NCBI GenBank assembly: GCA_944472135.2
Contig: OX235263.1
Span: 25,907,379-25,971,378, forward strand
Direction: 5' to 3'
DNA from: Trichobilharzia regenti
Lineage: Eukaryota > Platyhelminthes > Trematoda > Strigeidida > Schistosomatidae
DNA length: 64,000 nt
Of this stretch, positions 22,501 to 33,350 are shown one piece after another; the stretch's first letter is position 1, and each line of letters begins with the position of its first letter. Below the pieces are notes generated by a model. The model was given only the letters and a program-made list of their open reading frames with translations. It ran no database searches and was not told the DNA's origin. The position numbers and the translations under genes were made by a program.

Positions 22501-23257
22501 CATTGACAAATGCGGCTGGATTTGTATCGGCAACAGTAAGCTTGATCTAAATCTTGAAATAAATGGGCGAAAACTAGCTAAGCTCAATTCAGTCGTAGAT
22601 CTCGGTATTAGATACTCTAGTAACCTAACGTTCGCTGAACAGACTGATTATGCCAGACGTAAAACGTGTAGGCTGATAGGATGCATAACACGCAATTTCT
22701 TTTGTTGTGAAACTAGGGTTTTATTATACAAAGTATGTGTCCGACCTATCTTAGAATACTGCCCGTTTATTCTTAGCGGACTAAGACAAAATGACAAGCT
22801 TAAATTAGAGGGAGTGCAACGGCAGTTTACCTCAAGAACTCTTGGTTTAGAAAGTGGTCTGGAATACCATGAGCGATGCGTAAGACTAAGATTAGAACCC
22901 CTCTGGAAAAGACGCCTTAAGCTGAACCTTATCTTTTACTACAAGCTAACTAATCTTCTCTTGCATTCCTCCGAGCCAATAACTAAACCTACCGCTGTCA
23001 TCAGTTACAATCTTAGAAATCATCACAATCTAGCTGCTATGGAGCACTGTCAGACTTACGTGCGGTACAACTTCTTCTTAAATAAGTTTTCAGTCATTTG
23101 GAACAGACTACCAGCTAATGTGCGCGATTCAAACACACTTCCAGTGTTCATCTCCTCAGTCACCAGACTACTCAAAGATGACAATGCACTTTTGCGCCTG
23201 ACTCTTACACCTTCTTTTTCACCCTACATAGATATTTTAAGTTCATTAAACGTGTAG
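19572..23257 (+). pseudogene. CR1/jockey-like ORF2 (APE endonuclease and RT), several frameshifts
   Basis: 19572-21101 is open: about 215 residues of unknown N-terminal extension, then the APE-type endonuclease (LLINARSLINKISELR, ITESWCSSS, RGGGCLIYIH, IAGDFNLPEVNW near 20665, NRFSSSDHRMVLCSL near 20860). The frame shifts near 21090, 21340 and 21650. RT pieces follow: STSTGPDGLASIIFK (about 21550), WKTSFIIPHYKSGD and RPINITPVISRIMEKV (about 21670-21780), VVLYFDISRAFDMVSH-like text in changed frame (about 21920), GVVQGCVLGPLLFTIYIN (about 22285) and the catalytic FRYADDLKVV (about 22370). The last 340 codons (22235-23257) are open to the natural stop. A 180-bp insertion at 22098-22277 interrupts RT. 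A 3' UTR to 24280 completes a nearly full-length but dead element. Confidence 0.85.
22098..22277 (+). mobile_element. 180-bp insertion in RT with 10-bp direct repeat
   Basis: AGGCAGATCT occurs at 22088-22097 and again at 22268-22277. Removing one copy plus the 170 bases between them lets the RT frame pass unbroken from motif SHPRQI to SSGVVQGC. The insert contains CACACATTTGTGCAAAG and looks like a short interspersed sequence with target-site duplication. I cannot name its family. Confidence 0.65.
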
Positions 23258-24280
23258 TTACAACAAACTACAATTATAAATGTTAATATTATTGGAACTA
23301 GATGATAAACATTTCTACACAGGACAGTAATATTAGTTCACACATAATATAAAAGTTAGCATAACGGGACTAGTTAGTTTGTGTACCAAAATAACCATAG
23401 TTACCAAACAGAATATATATATGTATATATTTATTAATCACTCCTTAAGGACTCCCGTTGCTTTCTTCTGCGTTGCTGTTGTTTGTCTTCTTTTTTCTCT
23501 CACCATTTCAGCTTCCATTCGACTTTTTGAATGAGAATGAATAATGTGGATATTTGACCATTTACAATGACAAATGATCTGCAAACATTATTGGTCCCGT
23601 ATCTTTCAGTTGCCTGGTTAATAACGAATTAACTTTCTCCACGACGCAACCTGGATTACATTTGTGGAATATACTCTTATACCAATGGAAAAGTATCTAT
23701 TTGTAATACAACGTCACGATTGTAGCTTATAACATAACTGATCGTATCTGTAAAAATAGCTTCCTTATTACCCAATTTGGATATAAATCAAATCAAAAAT
23801 AAGATTCGGATTTGTACACACCCAAGTTATATTGAGGAATTACTTCCAGCTTTATTTTTTCCCAAGTATTTTTAATCCATCCAAAACTTACTTGGGTTTT
23901 TTTGTTAATGCGAAGACAATATTCCTATATTTCATGATGTGCTCCATTGAATGACTGGTTATCATATTGTTCCCACAGACCTAAAAAATGGCATGCATTT
24001 TCATGTAAATTTATATGTTTATATGAGAACATACATTATTATTATTAAAACAAAAACGCCAGCAACCATGTAACTTAACCATAAACCGAATTTATGAAAT
24101 TTAAATAATGCCTTTATATTTGGTGTGTCCTACACAAGTAGGAAAAAATGTGTATTTTATTAAAACATTATTATTAATTATGATTGCTAATCGTATATGA
24201 AATTTATCATATTGATGATGCCTGTAAACTGGCGTCTCTCATGTACAAAATGAGAATATACTACTATTACTATTATTATT
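23258..24280 (+). repeat. 3' untranslated region and tail of CR1-like element
   Basis: Noncoding. The last part (about 23880-24260) is repeated in reverse at 6155-6570. It ends in an (ATT)-rich tail (TACTATTACTATTATTATT) directly at the border of the inverted-repeat arm, which marks the insertion point. Confidence 0.65.
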
Positions 24281-25825
24281 AAAAAACCATCATAGAAGTG
24301 GTATTACGGGATTACTGATGACAGCTGTTGTTTTAGTGACAGGGAAGTCATATAAAAAATTTTTAAATAACGACAGTGATATTAGTAACTAGTATTGTCA
24401 GTTAATTGAGGAAGTGTCACCATAGACTACAAATAGAAGATAGTAAGAGAGACGATTATTTCACCAACAAAATAAGATTACCAGGACCCATTGATTTCCC
24501 TCATCTAGTTTCCTTAGGCAGTTGAGCACTTTGACTTGGTCAACGACAATCGAGTCTGTTCTGTATTACTCGGATGTGGCCAGAGCTGTTGTTATGGTCT
24601 GTGAAATTCAAAATGGGTCGATGTAAAGGAACGGTGATTTTTCTAAAGCCAGTAAAGGACATCTATACTAGATTATAGAGGCGGTTAAAGAGCATTGTTC
24701 AGTTTATGGTATTGCTATGCACACGAATTGTGTTCATTATGAGGAATTAGTCTAGTAGGTTCCATTGTTGTTAATGCACTATCTGATATACCACTCCCAC
24801 TGACACTGTATATCTAATGTCCATGCTCCAACGTTTTGATCACCAATAATAAGGATATACTTGTCTTGAAACTTCCGTTTACACTGAGCATGGTATCAAG
24901 ATTGAACGTCTGGACTACATGATGTGACATTGTTGTCCTCATTGACGCAATAGATCTGTGTATTTGACGACACTTTAGGTATATCTCTATGCCATTACCG
25001 CGGTGCGCAACTTCGTGGAGTTAAAATCCGATGCACCTTATGTTTGATGGCTTTGGCTTCCTGAATATGCAGATGTGATATCTGCAGGACTCACAGAACT
25101 ATGTTCACGAGGCATTAATTAGATTTGGGAATGCTCTCTGAGTTACATATTTGCAATGCTTTTGTTAAAGTGAACGTATTCGGCGTGGAGTTACATGGAT
25201 GGCCTTCAAGTGATTTCGATGAGAGAACAACGCCTCCAAATTACGGATGTTCCAGAGTTTGTCTTGAAATTTGTTCATAATCCTCAAATACTGTAAAATA
25301 TATGAGGACTGTTCATGCCTACGGCGTCAACATCGACATCAGCCATGGACTGCAAATCATCCGATTGGCGTGGAAATTTGACTTGGTAGAATTAATTAAT
25401 ACAATCAATGTTTCCACTTTGTATACCGAAATACAGAATTATCCTTCATAACTTCATATTGTACTAGTCCTTACATATGCTCTATTGTCTCAGGTTTATG
25501 GTGGTTGTCGAATATGAAATCAGAGCTAGCGTCAATCGGTCAAACCAACTCTGATACTTTCCGTTAGAATTTTCTTCTGTAAGTTAATGAAATCTCTAAC
25601 ATGCTCGTAATTTCCACTTCTTCTGGACTACTTCAAAACATCGCTACACTATAGGCTATTATAACGTGCGAGATCGGATCAATGCATGTCAAGCTTTTTT
25701 AGGGTGATGGAGACTTGCAGTAGTATTATGAGTGTTACTTCAGTCATTTGTAGGATTTTGCTTCTGTTTCTATGCAGTAGTACATTGTAAAACTGAGTAG
25801 GACTTAACAAGTCGAATATGGATTC

Positions 25826-26019
25826 TGTAGTAATTTATTGTAATTGAAATATTAATATACCGGGATGACGGAATTATAGGAATCTAATCAAAACCCAGAG
25901 AGGGCAGCAATCAGTAATTTGTATTTAGCGGAATTAGAATGCAATTCATATATGAAACATATCAACAGTCAACAGTAAGTATTTAAACAATACAGAGATA
26001 GAAATTGTCAATCACCACA
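25826..26019 (-). repeat. 3' LTR of gypsy element (minus orientation)
   Basis: 194 bp. It contains the gag-pol fusion stop codon: the frame ends at 26008, 12 bases inside the LTR. Confidence 0.88.
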
Positions 26020-27447
26020 TCCGCCACACCTCGAATATCTCCTCGCGTATTTATAACGATGTCTCGGTCTGCTTGCAAGTAGCTTCGAGCTAACTGATTC
26101 TGTGATATTATTTTCATCAGTACTATCTGGACTTATTTCTGAATTATCTACAAAATCAGGATTATTAGCGGAATCAATAATATTATAATTGGAACGACCT
26201 ACTTCATTTATTGTCACTTTGTCCAGGTGTCCGTTATGAACTGAGTGATCTTTGATGTCTAATATCTTCACCACTCGATTTCCCATTTTTTGTAGTATAA
26301 TTCCAACAGAAGGTCTGTAGTTATTATCTTTGTAATAATGTACATTAGAAGTAGTGGACATCAGATGCTTTTTGAGAATTCGAGATTTGAATAGTTTTGC
26401 AGGACTTTCACAAGAACTTGTATGCTCTGGATTCACCAGACGTAGTCTATGCATATGCAGTAATTCCTCAATTTTATTCAGTTGCTCTCTCATCTCATTC
26501 AGGTCTTTTCGTGCTTTCGACAGTTCACATTGCAACTTGGCTACCTCATTTTTGAATACAGTTGATACTTGCGTTGCTGAACTTGCAGTGGAGGTTTTCG
26601 TTGGATTAGCTTGAGTATTTTGAAAAGTTGAAAGACACATAGACTCCATTTTACTAGACAGCTTGGGAGAATTATAAGAATGTTGAGCAACATAAGTACT
26701 CGAACTCCTGCAAACCGTCTTGATGTGTCCAACTTTACCACATTTATAGCACTTAGCACTCCGAAAACGGCAAGTGCTTCGTAGATGTAACTTTCCACAG
26801 GATAAACACGGTTTAATGTTTTTGATCTCTCGCTGCATTCTATTACCTGTGGACGGCAGTTTGGATTTCTTTCCATGAACACTTGTATTTTCGACTTTAG
26901 ACAGCATGACATCAGATACTGACGTAGTGGGAGCAGAGTATTCATTATGGACATCTTCATATGTAATACATACCTCTTTAGCAGTTTGAAACGTACAAGA
27001 AGGAATCTGAATTAACTCTTTCTCTAATTTAGGAATGTTGATTCCAGCAATTAGACGATCACGTAGTTGTGTATGCAGCTGATCTCCAAAATTACACTTT
27101 GAGGCTTGAATTTGGAGTTGTAGTATAAAGTCTCTTATCTTCTGATTGGGAGAACGTACCAGTTTGTTGAAGTGAGCCCTCTCTCTGGTCTCAAAAGTAG
27201 TTACATGGAAGTGATCTATAAGAAGTTCACGGAGCTTAGCATATGGCATAGAAATGGGTTTATCTGGAAACGCCAGATTCTTCACCAGGCTATATGCATC
27301 AAGACCAATAGCGGTGATGAAATGAGCAGGTATTTTATCATCCCGAACATTCTTGGAAATGCACCACGCATCAAAGCATTCCAAATAATCAGCAATCTCC
27401 CGCGGAGAACCATTAAGAGGAAATTTTCCCAGGTTACTTAGCTCCAT
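26008..27447 (-). CDS. Gag fused to pol C-terminus (deletion derivative)
   Basis: 479 codons from ATG 27447. Residues 1-170 are the gag capsid-type region (LGKFPLNGSPREIADYLECF, then helices). Two zinc knuckles follow: CLSCGKLHLRSTC (spacing 2-3-4) and the canonical CCHC CYKCGKVGHIKTVC. Residues about 290-330 form a coiled coil (LQCELSKARKDLNEMREQL). The frame then jumps in phase to a segment starting EHTSSCESPAKLFKSRIL, which matches the end of integrase and pol C-terminus at 30836-31258, ending CGGCGD. The deletion preserved the frame, so a protein could be made, and LTR similarity says it is recent. It has no enzyme of its own; it could act only as a packaged or parasitic derivative. Confidence 0.8.
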   Translation of the reverse strand: MELSNLGKFPLNGSPREIADYLECFDAWCISKNVRDDKIPAHFITAIGLDAYSLVKNLAFPDKPISMPYAKLRELLIDHFHVTTFETRERAHFNKLVRSPNQKIRDFILQLQIQASKCNFGDQLHTQLRDRLIAGINIPKLEKELIQIPSCTFQTAKEVCITYEDVHNEYSAPTTSVSDVMLSKVENTSVHGKKSKLPSTGNRMQREIKNIKPCLSCGKLHLRSTCRFRSAKCYKCGKVGHIKTVCRSSSTYVAQHSYNSPKLSSKMESMCLSTFQNTQANPTKTSTASSATQVSTVFKNEVAKLQCELSKARKDLNEMREQLNKIEELLHMHRLRLVNPEHTSSCESPAKLFKSRILKKHLMSTTSNVHYYKDNNYRPSVGIILQKMGNRVVKILDIKDHSVHNGHLDKVTINEVGRSNYNIIDSANNPDFVDNSEISPDSTDENNITESVSSKLLASRPRHRYKYARRYSRCGGCGD

Positions 27448-27460
27448 CGCGACGCCAATT

Positions 27461-27654
27461 TGTAGTAATTTATTGTAATTGAAATATTAATATACCGGGA
27501 TGACGGAATTATAGGAATCTAATCAAAACCCAGAGAGGGTAGCAATCAGTAATTTGTATTTAGCGGAATTAGAATGCAATTCATATATGAAACATATCAA
27601 CAGTCAACAGTAAGTATCTAAACAATACAGAGATAGAAATTGTCAATCACCACA
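27461..27654 (-). repeat. 5' LTR of gypsy element (minus orientation)
   Basis: 194 bp. Followed on the minus strand by AATTGGCGTCGCG and the gag ATG, so a primer-binding site starting at TGGCGTCGCG would run into the start codon. Confidence 0.88.
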
Positions 27655-28333
27655 GATTCCGTACTTTTTGATCAACCAGAGTCGCCTTACTTAGCCAGTT
27701 GCATATGGGCACAGTACTAGATGTCAAACGGCTGATACCTGACGTCGTACGAGTAAGCATAACAAATTAGAGTCAATACATGCTTCATTAATCTGTCAAC
27801 TTGTAGTGGAATCGTCAGATATAAACTGTTCATTTGGTAATGTGGTGAGGAACAATTTTCGTTTCTGTCTAACGTTCGGCTGATATTAATCAATATCTAA
27901 TGTCTTTGTGATCAATAACTGCAATATTTACATGTCTATCTTGTGGATATTAAATTACTTAACACTTTATGCATCTAATTGGAAAGAACAAAGTTTAATG
28001 ACGCCACTTTTTCCTGCTTGACATGTCCTCCTTGCTTTATCCATGCTAGTAGCCTGTTTTACAGGACTCACCACACAGCTTATCAGCATTAAATGTACAC
28101 CACACATAGGGATGATGTCTATGGGCTAAGTGTGCATACTAAAGTAAACGCTCGTAGTGCAAATTCATCATTTATGAGGCTACCTAGTAAAGTATGTAAG
28201 AAATACGATTTGACCAGTTATACAACGTTCAGTATGTTTAGACATACTGGACGTACGCTGCTTAGTTCAGTGATGCATTGTCTAAAGGCACGTAGTTATC
28301 CTAAAATAGAAGTAATCTCCTGTAGCTGCCATC

Positions 28334-28782
28334 ACAACACCCCGAACGATTTACTTTTCTTGGTCGGCTGGACGCATGCATCATGTTGTTTGAAATTCCG
28401 GTCGATAGATGTTTTTGTCAATAATTTTCAATAAAAGTGTGTTGTATGTTTTTTGGATTGATAGGAATTCTCATTTCTTGGCTAGTTATTGTTTCTTTCC
28501 GCGTCATGTGATCTGTTTGTGACACACTCTAAGCATATCAGTTGTAATGATTAGCGTTTAATGCGGAATGAGGTAAACATCGCTATAATGAGGAAGATGG
28601 GGTAGTTGGAGGGTGATGTCATCTACACAAATGGTTTACTTCTTATAGAAGCTGCAGCTTTTGACATAGTATCATTCAATGAAGACCACGTCCAAATGTG
28701 GCTATTTTCGGGTGAAAAACAAAACTATTTGACAAAAGAATGCTATCAGTACATGAGAATCACCTATAAATGCTTACAGAAC
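28334..28782. other. Spacer between inverted-repeat arm and gypsy pol
   Basis: AT-rich. A 61-codon frame (28606-28791) has no recognisable motif. Confidence 0.35.
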
Positions 28783-31258
28783 TGTGGATAACTTCTTACT
28801 TCAATATCGCAAGTTGGTTGAGCAAGGCATACTTATGCCAGTTGAGTCTTCAAATTGGGCTACTCCTATTGTTACGCCACTAAAGGCTGATGGAAAAACA
28901 CCTAGAATTTGTGGTGACTACCGCCTTACACTCAATAGTCGTCTACTACAGCAAAGTTGCACTACTCTAGAAACTGAAGACATTCTCTACAAACTACATG
29001 GCTCAAGATACTTTTCAAAAATAGATCTAAAAGATGCCTATTTGCAAATTCCTCTTGATGAGGCGTCTAGTGCATTAACAACCATTAATACTCCATTTGG
29101 ATTGTTCAAGTATAAGTTCTTGCCTTTTGGTTTAAAGGTTTCACCTGCAATATTTCAAAATGTAATAAATCAGATGATAGATGGATTAGATGGTGTTGAG
29201 TCATACCAAGACGACATTATAGTTCATGGTCCTAATATCGAATTGCATAATGAACGTCTTTTAAAACTGTTCAGGTGTTTATGTGAGAATAATGTTCTTG
29301 TTAATCCATCTAAATGCCATTTCACTTTGTCGTCTGTATCATGCTTGGGATACACAGTAGACTCCGAAGGTTTCAGACGTGATGCTAGTCGTTTGGCACC
29401 TCTAATTCAAGCACCGTCACCTAATAATATGTCATCGTTGAGATCATGGATAGGTACTCTTCAGTTTTACTCCAGATTCATTCCCAACTTCACTCAACGG
29501 TTATCTCCACTTCTTGAGATTGTCTCCAGTAAACAGTTTAAGTGGGAACAACAACATGAGAATATCTTGCGAAAAACTTTGGAGTTTCTTAATAAACAAG
29601 CTTTCTTAAGACCTTTTTCATCGAAAGATAAGTCTGTTCTCACTACAGATGCTTCTCCTATGGGTATAGCCGCAGTACTTGAGCAAAATGGACAACCTGT
29701 TATTTGTATTTCAAGACGTCTAAGTAAGAGTGAACAAGGGTACTCACAAACCCAGAAAGAAGCTTTAGCAGTTGTATGGGCAATAAGACGCTTGCACAAA
29801 TATCTCTTTGGTACTAAGTTTCACATAGTTACTGATCATCAAGCTTTGAAATTCATTTACAATCCAGAAAAATCTTTGAATAAATCATCTGCTGCTATGG
29901 TTCAGAGATGGAGTTTAGAACTAAGTGCATATGATTACACTATTGAACATAGATCGGCAAAGGATATACCTCATGCAGACTTCTTATCTCGTTATTCATT
30001 ATTTGAAAATGTTGCTAATGATACTGATTGCTTATTAGTCCAGCCGTTACCGGTGGATCGAGTTCGACTTATAAATGATACTCGGAAATATTACGGATGT
30101 GTTATAAATGCAACAAAAAGAGGTTGGAATGTTCAGTGTAAGCGAAGATTTCCAGACTTTTATAAGCGAAGAGATGAGATTTCAGTCCATCCTGAAGGAT
30201 TTCTATGTCTGAATGACAGAATTATTATTCCTCCAACATTAAGATCTGCAATTTTGGATGATCTACATTCTGCTCATTTAGGAGCTGATAAGATGAAATC
30301 ATTAGTACGCCTAACATGCTGGTGGCCGGAAATTGATGCTGACATTAACAAAAGATCAAAGAGCTGTTCTAGCTGTTTACATAAAATGTCCTATGGGAAG
30401 TAATCGTGGACACCGTGGCCTGCATCTTGTGAGGTTTGGCAGCGTGTTCATGCAGATTACTGTGGTCCATTCTTAAATTCATATTATGCTTTAGTTATTG
30501 TGGATTCTTATTCTAGATGGCCAGAAGTCATCATTACAGATAGTCCTAATGCCAAATTCACTCACAGAGCGTTGAGAAAGATTTTTAGTCGAGAAGGAAT
30601 TCCAGATGTCTTAGTTACTGACAATGGTACTCATTTTACGGAGAAGAACTTCAATGATTGGCTCAAACATATAGGTTGTCGTCATTTGTACACAGCACCA
30701 CGTCATCCGCAGTCAAACGGGTTGGCAGAAAATTTTGTACGAACATTAAAGAGTGCTATAGCATCAATGAGTCCTCAAAATTTTGATGAGCTAGAGAGAT
30801 GTGTGGATAACTTCTTACTTCAATATCGCAATGCGGAGCATACAAGTACCCGTGAAAGTCCTGCAAAACTATTCAAATCCCGAATTCTCAGAAAGCATTT
30901 GATGTCCACGACTTCTGATGTACATTATTACAGAGGGAATGATTATAGACCTTCTATTGGTATCATACTACAAAGAATGGGAAATCGAATGGTGAAGATA
31001 TTAGACATCGAAGATAATTCAGTTCATAACAGACACTTGGATCAAGTGAGAATAAATGAGGTAGGTCGTTCCGATTATGATTATAATGACTCCGCTAGTA
31101 ATCCCGACTTTGTAGATAATTCAGAAATAAGTCTAGATGATACTGATGGAAATGATATCACCGAATCAGTTAGAAGATCGCAGAGACTGGCAAGCAAACC
31201 GCGATATCATTATAAATACGCAAGGAGACATTCAACGTGTGGCGGATGTGGTGATTGA
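28783..31258 (+). pseudogene. Ty3/gypsy pol (RT, RNase H, integrase), 5'-truncated, one in-frame stop
   Basis: After a 30-base patch copied from its own integrase region, the frame enters RT at KLVEQGILMPVESSNWATPI. RT motifs follow: KTPRICGDYR, FSKIDLKDAYLQIPLD, TPFGLFKYKFLPFGL, catalytic YQDDII (about 29205). Then RNase H (LTTDASPMGIAAVLEQ, VTDHQALKFIY), integrase zinc finger (HSAHLGADK ... CSSCLHK) and the integrase core: HADYCGPF, VTDNGTHF and NGLAENFVRTL supply the D, D, E residues. One TAA at 30401-30403 interrupts the frame between zinc finger and core; both sides are in the same frame. Protease, gag and 5' LTR are absent. The stop lies 12 bases inside the 3' LTR. A different gypsy lineage from the CsRn1-type element. 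Confidence 0.88.
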
Positions 31259-31439
31259 CTATTTCTATCTTTGTATTGTTTAAATACTTACTGTTGATTG
31301 TTAATATTTTCATATATGAATTGAATAATAATTCCGCTAAATACAAATTCCTGATTGCTGCCCTCTCTGGGTTTTGTTTGGATTCTTATAATTCCGTCAT
31401 CTCGAAATACTAATATTACAAGTGCAATAAATTACTACA
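31247..31439 (+). repeat. 3' LTR of pol-only gypsy
   Basis: 193 bp, TGTGGTGATTG...TTACTACA, matching the LTRs of the element at 25826-27654 but with roughly 10% differences and small indels, so a related subfamily or an older copy. Confidence 0.8.
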
Positions 31440-31759
31440 AGAACCCTCTGTGGGAAGAGAAGTTATCATGTAGATGTGTCTTTCACTGTATGTGTGTTTG
31501 GATAGGAATTAAGGTAAGTTGATAGGTTATCTCTAAGTTGATTCAATATATATTTACACTGATTGGCGCAGTTTAATATGGATTATGTGAATTCAATGTA
31601 TAAAAGATATCTCTATTAATATTGTGCCATTGTGTGCTTAGCTGACTGCTAGGCTAACAAATGTAGGTGGTTCTCGTGGTTGTTGCAAGCGCAGTGCATT
31701 TGAGAAGGCAATAACTCGTTTATTTTTCCTCATTGTCTCACTTCGTGCAATTATTCAGT
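31440..31759. other. Spacer, nothing recognised
   Basis: No motif or repeat beyond AT richness. It could hold the start of the diverged repeat copy that becomes recognisable from about 31760. Confidence 0.35.
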
Positions 31760-33085
31760 GTATAGTAATAGTATACACATGGTTTGTGTTGATTACGAGA
31801 ATTGAATCTAGTTAGCTCTATTATTATTAGTCTACGGCTGTTATATCATTTCCACTTACACTTTAAACTTAATACTGCGATGTTTCTGATCACCGATAGT
31901 GGAGATGAATTTCTTCTGAAATTTCGATTTACATGAAGCAGTACAGATGCAGTGTCACGACAATGTCTAGGTTGCATTATATGTCATTGTTATCCTCATC
32001 AACACAACAGGTCTGCGTATCTTACAATATTTTAAGTGTTTCTTTATGCTGTTAACACTGCATAGCCGTTTAGAGTTCAGACATGTTCAGCTTATATTTG
32101 ATGGCTACAGATTCCTAAATATGAGAATGTAATTTCTGTAGGAATCATAAAGCTGTGCTCACTAGACATTACTGAGATTGTGGATCAGTTCCTAAGTTAC
32201 ATGTTTGCAATACTTCATTTAACGTAAACGCATTTAGTGTGAAATCCATGAGAGAATGACGTCTCAACAATATGGGTGTTTCAGAGTTTATCTTGAGGTT
32301 TGCGTGTAATCCTCTAATGCTGGACAACTTATGAGATCTATTTATGCATACGGCACGAATATAAAGACCAGCTGTGGATTACAAATACCTTTAATTGTAT
32401 GAGAACTTTACTTAGTATTAATAGAATCAGTGTATACTAATATATAAAATTATCTTTCATAACTTCATGTTGTGCTTCATATTTCAGGTATATGGAGGTT
32501 GTGGAATGTGAAATCAATGGAAATGTCAATCTGTAAAACTAACGTCAATATCCTTCATCAAAATTTTCTTTTGTAAACTAAGAAAATGTTTAATATACTC
32601 TTCATTTCTACTTCTTCTGAACTTCTTCATTGCGTCGCTATACTATGAGCTTTCGTAATATGTGAATTCTGATTAATGATTGTTAAGCTTAGTTAGTGTA
32701 ATGGAGATTCACTATAGTATAATGAGACTGTTACTTTAATCATTCATATGGTTTGGCGTTTGTTTCTATACAATAGCACATTGTAGGAACCAAGTAGAAT
32801 TTAGCAAGTTGAATAATAAATTCGCAATGTTCGTTACGCTAAAGTCGCCTTATTTAGCCAGTCGCAAGTCTGTATACTGCTAAACGCGAAGTATGTAGTC
32901 CAAGTAAATTAAGCTTGACAGCTGCTTCAGTAATAAGTTAATATGCAGTGGCATCATCAAATAGACTGTCTACCTGGCAATGAGCTAAGAAACAATTTTT
33001 ATTTATTTCTGATATGCCGTTGAATCATGTGATACTATCTAGTATCTATCATTTCTATGATCAACAACTGCAGTGTTTGAATATC
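31760..33085 (+). repeat. Diverged third copy of the inverted-repeat-arm family
   Basis: Follows the right arm (24720-25560 and 27780-27930) in order, at perhaps 70-75% identity: TTTGATGGCT ... TTCCTAAATATG at 32097, AGTTACATGTTTGCAAT at 32195, and GAAACAATTTTTATTT at 32987 against GAACAATTTTCGTTTC. All reading frames are broken. It ends where a CR1-like RT fragment begins. Confidence 0.65.
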
Positions 33086-33350
33086 TACTTTGTTAAGTAT
33101 GCTGATGATCTGACTATTTCAGTGTCTGTCAACTTCCAGCTAGACTGTACTAAAATGAACAGCTTCCTATCAAGAATTAGCAAATGGTCTTCGTCTAACG
33201 GCCTTAAAATAAATCCTTCCAAATGTCAGACATTGGATTTCAGTTTTAGATGTAAAAGAAAGTTAAATGAAACAGTTAGTTCCTATGACCGTTGCAAAAT
33301 TGATGACAGTGACATGGAAATCGAATCAGATGTTAAATATTTTGGATGAA
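33086..33350 (+). pseudogene. CR1-like RT fragment
   Basis: Encodes VKYADDLTISVSVNFQLDCT and WSSSNGLKINPSKCQTLDFS, the catalytic YADD region and following segment of the same RT lineage as 14662-16710. Truncated at both ends. Confidence 0.8.

Larger units (their letters stand above)
25826..27654 (-). mobile_element. Young internally deleted Ty3/gypsy element with TSD
   Basis: Two 194-bp LTRs (25826-26019 and 27461-27654) differ at two positions by my reading. On the minus strand they run TGTGGTGATT...TTACTACA. The 5-bp target duplication GATTC lies at 25821-25825 and 27655-27659. The inverted-repeat arm on the left (near 10710) has the same site with a single GATTC complement and no element, so this is a real insertion made after the inverted duplication. 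Inside is a single frame joining gag to the last part of pol; protease, RT, RNase H and most of integrase are deleted. A related but older pol lies at 28783-31439. Confidence 0.88.
24281..28333 (+). repeat. Right arm of large inverted repeat, with gypsy insertion
   Basis: Matches the reverse complement of 10033-12028. It carries an extra about 225 bp near 25035-25300 and the gypsy element at 25826-27654. The segment around 25200-25449 reads, with frame breaks, LQITDVPEFVLKFV then a stretch including YGVNIDISHGLQIIRLAWKF and DLVELINT. The alternation of hydrophobic residues resembles the C-terminal half of a BTB domain. 24530-24625 also has protein-like character (TTIESVLYYSDVARAVVMV). The family may therefore derive from a host gene or be an uncharacterised element. 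No intact gene. Confidence 0.75.
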
